NCBI GenBank assembly: GCA_963839475.1
Contig: CAWIVH010000015.1
Span: 434,001-498,000, forward strand
DNA length: 64,000 bases
Reading direction: 5' to 3'
From: CAWIVH01 sp963839475
GTDB taxonomy: Bacteria > Acidobacteriota > UBA6911
Part shown: positions 16,337 through 25,275 of the stretch, piece after piece
Position numbering within the stretch: the stretch's first letter is position 1
Layout of the letters: every line of letters starts with the position of its first letter
The notes under the pieces: generated by a model
Told to the model about the DNA's origin: nothing
The model's input: the letters and a program-made list of their open reading frames with translations, nothing else
The model's database searches: none
Made by a program: the position numbers and the translations under genes

Positions 16337-18961
16337 ATGAGCCGAAAACGCCTTTTTCTGATAGACGGGATGTCGCACATATATCGTGCCTACTATGCGA
16401 TTCGGAACTTGAGTAATTCGCGGGGTCTGGCGACCAACGCTATTTTCGGTTTCACTTCGATGCTCCGCAAACTGATCCAGGAGCAAAAACCCGATTATAT
16501 GGCGGTCGCCTTCGACCTCGAGGGGCCAACCTTGCGGCAGGAGAAATTCGAGGCCTACAAAGCCACCCGCAAGCCAATGCCCGAGGATCTGGTGCCGCAA
16601 ATCCCTTATATCCGAAAAGTGTGTGAGGCCTTCCGAGTCCCGGTCATCGCGTTGCCCGGTTTCGAAGCGGATGATGTGATCGGCACTCTGGCCCAAAAAG
16701 CCGTCCAGTCTGGTCTTGATGCAGTCCTTGTGACCAGCGACAAGGACATGCTCCAACTGGTCTCGGATCGCGTTGTGGTGCTCGATACGATGAAGGACAA
16801 TCTGATACTTGATCCGTCAGGGGTTGAGCAAAAGATGGGTGTGAAACCGGAACAGGTGCCTGACCTACTGGGATTGTGGGGTGACGCCTCCGACAACATC
16901 CCGGGGGCTCCGGGGATCGGCGAGAAAGGAGCAAAGGAGCTGATCCAGACTTACGGTTCTCTTGAAAGCTGCCTTCAGAACTGGGAGAAGGTCAAGCGAA
17001 AGACTTACCAGGAGAGCCTGCGCGACAACGTGGATTTAATCCGCACCAGCTACGAGCTGGCAACTATCCACCGCGATCTCCCCATTGACCTGGATCTGAA
17101 TGCCCTCGCGCTTTCCGAGCCGGACCGGGAAGCCGCTTTTGATCTGTTTTCCGAGCTTGAATTTAAGACCCTGATGCGCGAATTTCACGACGAAAAGCCG
17201 GTGCCGGTGCTTCAGGCGACCCGGTTGACGCCTCCGGAGTCCTGCAAGTTCCTGCGGGCGCTTGCCGGGCAGGAGCGGGTCTATTTTGCCCTTTTCCTCA
17301 GGGACGGTTCACTTTCGCGCAAGGTTGCCGACTTGGCCTGCATTTCCGCACCTGATGGACCTGCGGCCATCGTCGACTTGAAAGAATCGACGGTTGCAGA
17401 GGCCTGGAATGAAGTGCTGAAAAACCCCAAGATTTCCAAAGTCTGCTGGGATTCCAAGCTCTGTTTCTTGGCACAGCTGCCGCGCGGCGTCGACCCCGGC
17501 AGCCGGATGGTCGATGTCATGATGATGGCCTTCCTGACCAGCTCGCATCTCGGGGATTACAGCTTGCGTCGCTGGGCAATGGATCAGCTGCACGTCGACC
17601 TGCCTGAAGAAAAGCCTCCCCGGGGGGTGCTGGAATGGCCGGCCGACCAGAAGGCTGAAGAATCCCTGGCGAATCAATTGAATGCAGTTATCCGACTACA
17701 TGGTCAGCTCACACTTCGGATTGATGAACTGGGATTGCGAGAGCTCTATGAAGAGATCGAAATGCCGTTGGTCCCGATTCTGGCCGAAATGGAACGCACC
17801 GGTATCCGGGTCGATCCGGCGATGCTGAAGCGGCTGTCACTGGTTATGGAGGAGCAGCTCGGCTCCTTGAAAAGCAAGATTTATAAATCGGCGGGTTGTG
17901 AATTCAACATAAACTCCCCCAAGCAGCTGGGTGATATCCTCTTTGAAAAACTGAACCTGCCGGCGGGCAGGAAGACCCGAAAAACCGGAGGCTACAGCAC
18001 CGACCAGGCAGTACTGGAGGAACTCGCGGTCTCGTACGAGATCCCGCGCCTGATCCTGGATTTCCGCCAGATTTCCAAACTCAAATCCACGTATGTGGAT
18101 TCATTGCCGCAGTTAATCCATCCGCGAACCGGCAGGGTGCACACCTCATACAACCAGACGGGCGCGGCCACCGGACGCCTCTCGAGTTCCGACCCAAATC
18201 TGCAGAATATACCCATCCGGACCGAGGTTGGGCGCATGATCCGAGCTGCCTTTGTCCCGGAAGCTGGAAACTTGTTTATATCCGCAGATTATTCGCAGGT
18301 GGAACTTCGCGTTCTGGCCCACCTCACCGAGGATGAAGTTCTGACTGAGGCGTTCCTGCAGAACCAGGATGTACACGAGCGGACCGCCATTGAGGTTTTC
18401 GGCGAAGCGGCAAAGGCGAATGCTCAGGAATACCGCCGAAGAGCAAAAGTCATTAACTTTGGTATCGTCTATGGCTTATCGGCTTTCGGTTTGGCTCAAA
18501 AACTCGGAATCGGACGGGACGAGGCGCAGGCATTTATTGATGCCTACTTCGAACGATATAAGGGGGTCAGGCAATGGCTCGACCGGACCATCGAAGAAGC
18601 CAGACAGACCGGGCGGGTGAGAACTCTGTTCGGCCGGATCCGGCCAATTCCGGATATCAACGCTAAGGAATTTAACGCCAGGCAGTTCGCAGAACGAACT
18701 GCGATCAATACCCCCATCCAGGGCACAGCCGCCGATATTATGAAGATCGCGATGATCCGGGTGCACAAGGCTTTGCAGCAGGCGGGCTCGTCCGCTAAAA
18801 TGTTGTTGCAGGTACATGACGAGCTCGTCCTGGAAGTTCAGGAAAAAGAGATCGATACAGCCGGAGCGATTGTCAAAAGGGAGATGCAGGCGGCTGCAAG
18901 CCTCCGGGTGCCTCTCCTGGTTGATCTGAATGTGGCTGGAAATTGGAAAGATGCCAAATAA
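16337..18961 (+). CDS. polA: DNA polymerase I, proofreading site lost
   Basis: The 874-residue protein has an N-terminal 5' nuclease (residues 1-295, with GFEADDVIGTLA, TSDKDMLQLV and GDASDNIPGAPGIG), a degenerate 3'-5' exonuclease-like region (about 300-470) and the family A polymerase. Motif A is DYSQVELRVLAHL, motif B RRAKVINFGIVYGLS and motif C QVHDELVLEV. The exonuclease DxE of motif I is replaced by the stretch FALFLRDG, and the motif II aspartate is also missing, so proofreading should be absent, as in Taq-like enzymes. It functions in Okazaki fragment processing and repair. The gene ends 68 bp before the sigma-factor gene. Confidence 0.96.
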   Translation: MSRKRLFLIDGMSHIYRAYYAIRNLSNSRGLATNAIFGFTSMLRKLIQEQKPDYMAVAFDLEGPTLRQEKFEAYKATRKPMPEDLVPQIPYIRKVCEAFRVPVIALPGFEADDVIGTLAQKAVQSGLDAVLVTSDKDMLQLVSDRVVVLDTMKDNLILDPSGVEQKMGVKPEQVPDLLGLWGDASDNIPGAPGIGEKGAKELIQTYGSLESCLQNWEKVKRKTYQESLRDNVDLIRTSYELATIHRDLPIDLDLNALALSEPDREAAFDLFSELEFKTLMREFHDEKPVPVLQATRLTPPESCKFLRALAGQERVYFALFLRDGSLSRKVADLACISAPDGPAAIVDLKESTVAEAWNEVLKNPKISKVCWDSKLCFLAQLPRGVDPGSRMVDVMMMAFLTSSHLGDYSLRRWAMDQLHVDLPEEKPPRGVLEWPADQKAEESLANQLNAVIRLHGQLTLRIDELGLRELYEEIEMPLVPILAEMERTGIRVDPAMLKRLSLVMEEQLGSLKSKIYKSAGCEFNINSPKQLGDILFEKLNLPAGRKTRKTGGYSTDQAVLEELAVSYEIPRLILDFRQISKLKSTYVDSLPQLIHPRTGRVHTSYNQTGAATGRLSSSDPNLQNIPIRTEVGRMIRAAFVPEAGNLFISADYSQVELRVLAHLTEDEVLTEAFLQNQDVHERTAIEVFGEAAKANAQEYRRRAKVINFGIVYGLSAFGLAQKLGIGRDEAQAFIDAYFERYKGVRQWLDRTIEEARQTGRVRTLFGRIRPIPDINAKEFNARQFAERTAINTPIQGTAADIMKIAMIRVHKALQQAGSSAKMLLQVHDELVLEVQEKEIDTAGAIVKREMQAAASLRVPLLVDLNVAGNWKDAK

Positions 18962-19029
18962 TAGGGAACCATGGGCGTCCCGGGCCGTGTAAGATTATGA
19001 CATTCTGGAGAACCGGGAAGACAAATTGG

Positions 19030-19671
19030 ATGACTGAGGCGCACGGACGAGTTTTGGACCTGGATGGCATTGGAGTTGAAGTGCGGCAGACGGCAGGCAC
19101 CGACAACCAGTTGGTGCTTGATTTTATTGCCGGAAATGATGCCGCCTTCACCCAGTTGGTCAGCAAGTACAAGGATTCCCTCACCAACTATCTCAATTCG
19201 ATGGTGGGGGACTATGATATAGCCATTGACCTGTCCCAGGAAACTTTCCTCCGGGTATATCGGAATATCCGCCGCTACAGCCACATTTACCAGTTTTCTA
19301 CCTGGCTCTACAGGATCGCCACCAACCTGGCCATTGATGAAATGAGGTATCGCAAACGCAGGGGCCAGGTTTTTTATCGGAATATTTGGGGCATGCGGAA
19401 GCCGGGGGAGGACAGCACGCCGGAATTTGAACCGGTTGATATCCGCCGGAGCCCGAGCGAAGAGGTCTTGCGCAAGGAAAGCGGGCAAGTGCTGAGGGAT
19501 GCCATCCGTTCACTTCCTGAAAAGTACAGAACCGCTTTTGTCATGAAGGAGTTGCAGGAACTGCCCTACGAGGCTATTGCGAAGGTCCTTAAGACTTCGC
19601 CCGGAACGGTCAAGTCTCGCCTGCATCGGGCTCGAGAATTGCTGCAAAGGAAGCTGGAGCACTACGTTTGA
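19030..19671 (+). CDS. ECF-family RNA polymerase sigma factor
   Basis: The product has sigma region 2 (LVSKYKDSLTNYLNSMVG ... DLSQETFLRVYRNI ... FSTWLYRIATNLAIDEMR) and region 4 (LRDAIRSLPEKYRTAFVM, then YEAIAKVLKTSPGTVKSRLH), with a basic linker between, and no region 1 or 3. This is the RpoE-like ECF plan. ATG at 19030 is chosen, with GGGAAG 9 nt upstream; ATG at 18997 is also possible. The downstream gene, 6 bp away, encodes a zinc anti-sigma factor, and the third gene a periplasmic HtrA-like protein, so an envelope-stress regulon is likely. Confidence 0.92.
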   Translation: MTEAHGRVLDLDGIGVEVRQTAGTDNQLVLDFIAGNDAAFTQLVSKYKDSLTNYLNSMVGDYDIAIDLSQETFLRVYRNIRRYSHIYQFSTWLYRIATNLAIDEMRYRKRRGQVFYRNIWGMRKPGEDSTPEFEPVDIRRSPSEEVLRKESGQVLRDAIRSLPEKYRTAFVMKELQELPYEAIAKVLKTSPGTVKSRLHRARELLQRKLEHYV

Positions 19672-19677
19672 GAGATT

Positions 19678-20376
19678 ATGGACTGCCGCAAATTTAATAG
19701 AAATCTGGAAGATTACCTGGAAGACGGGCTGGATTTTGCAGGCCGCTTCAGCATGGAGCGGCATGCTCAGCAATGCTTCGGATGCAGCAAGACGGTTGCA
19801 GATGCGCTCAAATTGCGCCAGCTGGCACAAGAATGCCGGCGGGTAAAAGCACCCGAGGATTTTGAAGCTCGGCTGATGCGCCGGATCCAGGCGGAAGGAA
19901 TTCGACGGCCTTCCTGGCGGCCCTGGCATATGCCGGTCTTCATTCACGACTGGCCGCTCTGGCGAATGGCTGCGGCTGGGGCTGCGGCAATGCTTATCGC
20001 CATAGGCGTTTTCCTGTTTTCCACTCGCTGGATGCGGACGGAGCCGTCAGCCGATGTTTCGTCGCTTGCGCTGCCGCAAACCAATCCCGTTTCCCCTGCC
20101 GGGGAAAGGGAACTGCAAGCAGCCCAGGAGCCCGATCGCTCCTCAACGGCTCCCGGGACCGTGGCTGTCCGCCCTGAGGGTCTGCCTGTGCGCATGGGCT
20201 ATTCCACCGAAGCCGACACGCCGATCGTTTATACCGATTCCCCCGATTCGGAATACGTAGAATGCCTGGTACCAGGCCCGGGCGGCCGTCAGCTCATCAT
20301 GCGGTTGCCCAGTACAATCCGGACTCGTTACGGGCAACCGAGCGAAGAGTACTTTATCCGGAATGTAAGCCATTGA
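19678..20376 (+). CDS. Membrane-bound zinc-binding anti-sigma factor
   Basis: The N-terminal cytoplasmic domain carries the ZAS signature H-x3-C-x2-C (residues in ERHAQQCFGC), which binds the cognate ECF sigma factor. One membrane helix follows (AAGAAAMLIAIGVFLF), with the rest (about 120 residues) a periplasmic segment rich in Pro, Ser and Thr and ending in a more ordered domain (SEYVECLVPGPGGRQ). It begins 6 bp after the sigma-factor stop and its own stop overlaps the next start (TGATG). This RseA-like topology implies release of the sigma factor by regulated proteolysis or redox change. No catalytic function is expected. Confidence 0.9.
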   Translation: MDCRKFNRNLEDYLEDGLDFAGRFSMERHAQQCFGCSKTVADALKLRQLAQECRRVKAPEDFEARLMRRIQAEGIRRPSWRPWHMPVFIHDWPLWRMAAAGAAAMLIAIGVFLFSTRWMRTEPSADVSSLALPQTNPVSPAGERELQAAQEPDRSSTAPGTVAVRPEGLPVRMGYSTEADTPIVYTDSPDSEYVECLVPGPGGRQLIMRLPSTIRTRYGQPSEEYFIRNVSH

Positions 20377-21842
20377 TGCCGGGAACGTTTTTCCGTATGC
20401 CGAAATATCTTTTTTGCTTCCGGAAGCTGGCAATTATAGTCGCGATGACCGCTTGGGCTGCAGCAGCGGCGGCCGGGCAGGATAACGCCCGGAAGCCTCA
20501 GGCGGACGAAGCGGAATGGACCTTTGTAAAAGTGAATATTACAACCGAAACCCGCGGCGGCGGGGAATCGGTTGTGATCAACGGTCGAGTGGTCGATGAT
20601 TACAGGCCACGCATCATCCACGTTTTTCCCTCGACCGGCGTCGTCATTGACGACAAGGGTCATGTGCTCACCTTCCTGGGATACCGATGGGTGGATTTGC
20701 AGGGCCAGGCGGCGCGAATCGACATCATCAACCGCCAGGGCGAAACCCTCAAAGGACGGTTAATCGGCGTCGACCAGAACATCGGGGTTGCGGTAGTTCA
20801 GTCGCTGGAGGGAAAACTGCGGAAAACTCCGCTTTGCGAACGCTGCCCTGTCAAAGATGGCTTGACCGTTGTGGCCCCGGTATTGGAGGGTTCCAGCGCG
20901 GCTCAATTCGAAACCGCCCGCATCCTTTCGATCGGGAGTGCCGGAGACTCCCCAACCCAGGAGGTCTGGTCGCTCAGGATCAGCCGGCCACTGCAGGGGG
21001 TCGGGGAACCGTTGCTGGACAGTGAGCATCGGGTTCTGGGATTTATTTCGAGCCAGAAACTCTCGCCGTCGGATCCGGCAGGAGGCAGCACCATCGTGTA
21101 CCACCCGATGTCGCAGCTGCTGGCCTCGGCCGACAAGATCATGAAAACCGGTGGCGACATCCGCACCGGTTGGCTGGGGGTTTTCATTAGCCAGGAATCG
21201 TCCGGGGACCGTCCGGGGTTGATCATCGACAGTGTGCAGGAAGGAAGCCCCGCGCAGAAATCGGGTTTGAGATCGGGCGACGTCCTTTACAAATACGATG
21301 GCAAGGAAATCCGCGAAGCCCGGCAGTTCATTCGGCTTGTGCAGGATACCCCCATCGGCACGACGGTAGCTCTCGAAGTGGTAAGAAACGGAAAACCGGC
21401 TACGCTGAAAGCTTCGATCGAGGCCCGTAAGCCGGCGGCAAATCCCAGCAAGATCGCGCTCAAGTTCCCGGAGGTTCTGCCGTTCCACAGCGCAGCCATG
21501 GATCCTGAAATGGCAGCCGCGGCCAACTCTGAGCTCTGGAGCGGGATGGAATTGGTACCGCTTCCGGCCCAACTCGCGGATTTTCTCCAGGTCCCCGGGA
21601 AATCGGGTCTCCTTGTGCTAAACGTCGGGGCACAGACCAACTTCGGGGCTGCAGGCATTCAGGCCGGCGACGTGATATTAAGCGTGGACGGAAGGCAGAT
21701 TCAAAATCCTCAAGGTTTCATTTCCCATTTGAAAAATCAGGTCAAGGGTCCCGGGGTTGTGAGCCTCAAGTTGTTCCGCAAAGGTTCGGAGCTGGTCGCA
21801 ACCATCCGGTTGGGCAAACAGGCAGAGTCCGGGAAAAAATAG
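20376..21842 (+). CDS. Secreted HtrA/DegP-like protein with degenerate protease domain and two PDZ domains
   Basis: The 488-residue protein begins with a signal peptide (KLAIIVAMTAWAAAAAAGQ). A trypsin-like HtrA fold follows, in which all three catalytic positions appear lost. The TNNHVV histidine region reads TFLGYRWV, the DLAVL aspartate region NIGVAVV, and the GNSGGPL serine region QGVGEPLLD. Two PDZ domains follow (about 255-345, with LIIDSVQEGSPAQKSGLRSGD; and about 390-480, with AAGIQAGDVILSVDG). It should bind unfolded peptides or the anti-sigma factor in the periplasm rather than cleave. The ATG overlaps the anti-sigma stop (TGATG), so translation is coupled. This is a pseudo-protease version of a DegS/MucD-like partner. 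Confidence 0.85.
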   Translation: MPGTFFRMPKYLFCFRKLAIIVAMTAWAAAAAAGQDNARKPQADEAEWTFVKVNITTETRGGGESVVINGRVVDDYRPRIIHVFPSTGVVIDDKGHVLTFLGYRWVDLQGQAARIDIINRQGETLKGRLIGVDQNIGVAVVQSLEGKLRKTPLCERCPVKDGLTVVAPVLEGSSAAQFETARILSIGSAGDSPTQEVWSLRISRPLQGVGEPLLDSEHRVLGFISSQKLSPSDPAGGSTIVYHPMSQLLASADKIMKTGGDIRTGWLGVFISQESSGDRPGLIIDSVQEGSPAQKSGLRSGDVLYKYDGKEIREARQFIRLVQDTPIGTTVALEVVRNGKPATLKASIEARKPAANPSKIALKFPEVLPFHSAAMDPEMAAAANSELWSGMELVPLPAQLADFLQVPGKSGLLVLNVGAQTNFGAAGIQAGDVILSVDGRQIQNPQGFISHLKNQVKGPGVVSLKLFRKGSELVATIRLGKQAESGKK

Positions 21843-21889
21843 GCATCGGCCTCCCGGACTTCGATTTTTCTTCCCTCCCCCAGTTCCGA

Positions 21890-21895
21890 TATAAT
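21890..21895 (+). promoter_or_regulatory. Candidate -10 box upstream of the M48 protease gene
   Basis: A perfect TATAAT hexamer lies in the 189 bp gap after the pseudo-HtrA gene, 137 bp before the protease start. No convincing -35 box stands at 16-18 bp, so this is only a candidate for separate transcription of the downstream gene. Confidence 0.3.
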
Positions 21896-22031
21896 AAAGC
21901 CGTTTGAGCCCGCGGCATGCCCATGGCGCCAGGATTCGTGATTTGGCGTCATCGGGTTCAAGCCATAATATTCGCAGGCCGAGTGCATTCATGACCGACC
22001 TGGGCTGATAATCGATAAGCTTGGAGGACGT

Positions 22032-23450
22032 ATGGAAAGGACCGATTCGGGAATCCGCAGGCGCATGAAACGAGGTTTTGCAGCAGCGCTGGTTTTCGGG
22101 CTGATCCTGGCGCCTCTGGCCCTGGCGGAGAGGACGCGTCTGAAGCCGGGTTGGAATGTTTTCAGCCCCCAGCAGGATATCGAAATAGGCAAAGAAGTTT
22201 CGAAACAGGCTGAGCAGCAGCAGGTCATGCTGAACGACAAGAAAGTTGATGATTACCTTACCCGGCTCGGCTTGAAGCTGGCCGCCAAGGCACCGGGAGA
22301 AAAATACCCCTACCAATTCAAGGGCGTCAACGATCCGAACATCAACGCCTTCGCCCTGCCGGGCGGATTTCTCTACATCAACCGGGGGACTATTGAAGCC
22401 GCTGACAACGAGGCGCAATTGGCCGGCGTGATTGGGCATGAGATCGGCCATTCCGCACTGCGGCATGGCACAAACCAGATGACCAAGGCGACCGCTCTGC
22501 AACTGCCGCTTGCGGTGCTGGGCGGGGTTGTGGGGAATAATTCAATCGTGGGGCTTCTGACCCAGGTGGGCGCCAATTTCGGGGCCGAGTCGATCCTGCT
22601 AAAATACTCCCGCGATGCGGAGCGGCAGGCGGACATAGTCGGCACGCAAATTCTGTTCGACAATGGCTACGACCCGCGCGCGATGGCGGAGTTTTTTCAG
22701 AAGCTTGAAGCGGGGTCCAAAAACGGTTCGCGCCCCGTTCAGTTCTTCAGCAGCCACCCCAATCCTGAAAACCGGATAGTTGCCGTTAATGCCGAAGTGG
22801 ACAAGATGGGAGGCGCCCGGTCGAACTATCAGAACGACACCGCAGATTTCCGTGCCATTCAAAAATATGTGAAATCACTTCCCCCTCCGCCCAAAGCCCC
22901 GGTCCAGCAGACTAAGAACACCCCCACGGCTTCCGGGAAAGGGGCGCGACCGCCCGAACCGCCTTCGACTCGAATGAAGGATTACTCCAATTCGTCTCTG
23001 AGCCTGCGCCATCCCGACAACTGGAAAGCTTACGGGCAGGGTGACTCGTTTACGCTTGCTCCTGACGGCGGATTTGTTTCGGATGCAAAAGGCAACACGT
23101 CCCTTGCGTATGGTGCGATGATGGCGGTGTTCGATCCCCGCGCGGGACGCTCCGGCCAGCCCGACCTTCAGACGGCGACCACACAGTTGATCGGCAGCCT
23201 GCAAAACGCCAACCCCGACATGCGGGTTTCCCGCGATGCCGTCCGGATCCGGGTGGGCGGCCTGGCAGCTTTGTCGACCACGTTGAGCAATGTGTCGCCG
23301 GCCGGCGGAAATGAAACCGACGTGCTGGTTACGGTTCTGCGCCCTGAAGGTCTGCTTTACTTCGTTTTTGTTGCGCCGGAGGCGGAGTTTGCCGGCTATC
23401 AGCGCGTTTTTCAGGACATGATCAACTCGATCCGATTCAGTTCCCGATGA
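22032..23450 (+). CDS. Secreted M48-family zinc metalloprotease
   Basis: A signal peptide (residues 12-32, ending ALAE) precedes an M48 peptidase domain with zinc site HEIGH (136-140) and the third ligand in RDAERQADIVG. The region around NAFALPGGFLYINRGT is typical of BepA/LoiP/YcaL-type periplasmic quality-control proteases. The usual C-terminal TPR domain of BepA is absent. Instead, after a Pro-rich linker, residues 315-472 form a separate domain (LRHPDNWKAYGQGDSF ...) found at the C-terminus of some M48 proteins. GGAGG lies 4 nt before ATG 22032. Downstream of the sigma/anti-sigma/pseudo-HtrA operon, it fits an envelope-maintenance role. Confidence 0.9.
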   Translation: MERTDSGIRRRMKRGFAAALVFGLILAPLALAERTRLKPGWNVFSPQQDIEIGKEVSKQAEQQQVMLNDKKVDDYLTRLGLKLAAKAPGEKYPYQFKGVNDPNINAFALPGGFLYINRGTIEAADNEAQLAGVIGHEIGHSALRHGTNQMTKATALQLPLAVLGGVVGNNSIVGLLTQVGANFGAESILLKYSRDAERQADIVGTQILFDNGYDPRAMAEFFQKLEAGSKNGSRPVQFFSSHPNPENRIVAVNAEVDKMGGARSNYQNDTADFRAIQKYVKSLPPPPKAPVQQTKNTPTASGKGARPPEPPSTRMKDYSNSSLSLRHPDNWKAYGQGDSFTLAPDGGFVSDAKGNTSLAYGAMMAVFDPRAGRSGQPDLQTATTQLIGSLQNANPDMRVSRDAVRIRVGGLAALSTTLSNVSPAGGNETDVLVTVLRPEGLLYFVFVAPEAEFAGYQRVFQDMINSIRFSSR

Positions 23451-23465
23451 GCGAGTGGCTGGGCA

Positions 23466-24974
23466 TTAAAACCGCTGCGCGATCTCCCAGTAGACAAGGC
23501 TTCCGGAGCTGCCGGCCGGATAAATGGTATGGATGATTTTTCCCCCGCCCGCATTGCCGTAATAGAAAGTCAGCGTCGCTTTGGCGGTTGCCTTGAATTC
23601 CAAACTCAAATCCACCAGGTTGGCCAGATCGCGACTTCCTCCGGCAGGCCTGCCTGAAAACCCGAAGGTGGAACTCTGGAAAGCGCCTCCCCCTGAATAC
23701 CACAGGTCAGCGCCCTGCGACAGGCGTAACCACCGGTAGTTCGACCTCACCGTCAGGCGCGGATTAGGCCGTAACAGGATCTCGGCAAAAGTGTCTTCCA
23801 CGTTCATCATGTTGAAAAATGGGAACCGGGCGTAGATCCGCGGCGTGGGGAGGATCTGGAAGAAGGTCGTGTGCCTGCCATCGCCGGGATTGTCGTCTCC
23901 CGAAGTGATGTTTGTACCTGCCCGCAACCAGGGTTTTCCCGGTGTTTTAGGCAGCTGATAGCCTGCTTCTGCCACAAATCCCCACGCCCGATGGCTGAGC
24001 TGGCCAAAACTGCCCACCTGCAGGGCGCCCCAGCCGAGGAGATCCGCATTCCCCAGTTTCCGGGTATAATGGCCTCCAAAGGTGGAGATGGATATGGGAT
24101 CTGTATCCAGCCGCCGCACGCTTAGGGGGCGGTTGTCGACCGGAATCAGTTTCCGATCATCGTGGTAAAAGATATAAAACGCACGCGCATCATATTGTTT
24201 GGAGGCTCCCGTGTGTGTGAGGCCGCTGTATACATACTCCACATTGGGGACTTCTTTGTTCCCGTTGAGATCGAAAACTCCAACCGTCGGCCGCGCTGCC
24301 GTGACGGTGAAGTTGGTGCCGCGGGCATTGTAGGAAAACAGGGCCCCATCCGCGGTCCGCTGGACATGGCTGAACGCAAAGTTGCCGATCAGGCGATGGG
24401 CAATACGCTCGCGCTTTATCCAGTCAAGCGTCGGATCCTGTGTGAGCGATTCCTGCCCTTCTATGAATTCATATCGGCCAAATTTCAAGCTTGTACCTTT
24501 GCCAAACAGATTTTTCCAGGTGATATTTGCCTGGCGTGCGAAAACAAATCCCCAACGATCGACGTTGGCTGCACGGTACGCGGCGCCGAGCCCTAATTGC
24601 CCCAGGGGAGGAGGAGCGGTCGCATCATGCGGGAGCCAGACCAGAAATGGGATGGACACCTCTCCAAAGATATCTATGTGCTTGGTGGAACGCGCGGCGG
24701 TAAACCGAACGAAGTTGCCCCAGAAAGCATACTCATTTTCTTTTCCGACCACAGGATTTCCAGGATTGAACCAATCCCACCACTCCACCCGGGATCTGAG
24801 CGATCCGCCGAATTTCCATCCCCGGTATTTAACTTCCGCCGCCGGCGCTGGTTTCGGCTGGCTTTGTTCCGGGGCCGTTGCTTCGGTATCTGTTTCGCCA
24901 TTCGTGTCTTGCGCCATGGAAGGAGTCTGGAGCAACACTACTCCCAAAATTACTCCGTAAAAGTATCTGGCCAA
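23466..24974 (-). CDS. Outer-membrane alginate-export-type beta-barrel porin
   Basis: The mature region is rich in alternating aromatic and polar strands (GGSLRSRVEWWDWF, FVRFTAARSTKHIDIFG, LKFGRYEFIEGQE, RAFYIFYHDDRKL) and ends in a strand with a C-terminal phenylalanine (YWEIAQRF), a barrel assembly signal. This matches the alginate-export (AlgE-like) family of 16- to 18-stranded outer-membrane barrels. Start is TTG at 24974, with GGAGG 5 nt upstream, giving a good signal peptide (YGVILGVVLLQTPSMAQ); the frame continues to a GTG at 25064 without a better site. Substrate is unknown. It converges with the M48 gene. Confidence 0.82.
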   Translation of the reverse strand: MARYFYGVILGVVLLQTPSMAQDTNGETDTEATAPEQSQPKPAPAAEVKYRGWKFGGSLRSRVEWWDWFNPGNPVVGKENEYAFWGNFVRFTAARSTKHIDIFGEVSIPFLVWLPHDATAPPPLGQLGLGAAYRAANVDRWGFVFARQANITWKNLFGKGTSLKFGRYEFIEGQESLTQDPTLDWIKRERIAHRLIGNFAFSHVQRTADGALFSYNARGTNFTVTAARPTVGVFDLNGNKEVPNVEYVYSGLTHTGASKQYDARAFYIFYHDDRKLIPVDNRPLSVRRLDTDPISISTFGGHYTRKLGNADLLGWGALQVGSFGQLSHRAWGFVAEAGYQLPKTPGKPWLRAGTNITSGDDNPGDGRHTTFFQILPTPRIYARFPFFNMMNVEDTFAEILLRPNPRLTVRSNYRWLRLSQGADLWYSGGGAFQSSTFGFSGRPAGGSRDLANLVDLSLEFKATAKATLTFYYGNAGGGKIIHTIYPAGSSGSLVYWEIAQRF

Positions 24975-25275
24975 TTCAGCCTCCAGGATCTTATTGGAAT
25001 TCGATGGGCCCAATCGGAATCGAGCAGAAAATATCTCATCGTGGATATGCAAGAATTGCGCCACGCCGGATATCCGGCGGGAAAAATCTAAATCATTCTA
25101 AATGAGTATTTTACATCTGCTTCTATATAAGAATCATTTATGGGAGGGCAGATAAGGAGCCCATAATGCATATATATTATGCTTTACTTAGCTCTTTATC
25201 ATAAATAATTGAAGGATCTGAATCTGTGAATCGGGTGCCTCAATTCAGGTAGAATCCGGCCTTTAAGGAGTTCGC
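24975..25275. other. Divergent AT-rich intergenic region
   Basis: This 301 bp gap separates the porin start from the lipid kinase start. It is markedly AT-rich between about 25090 and 25230, in contrast to its surroundings, and probably carries both promoters. I see no gene or RNA in it. Confidence 0.5.
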
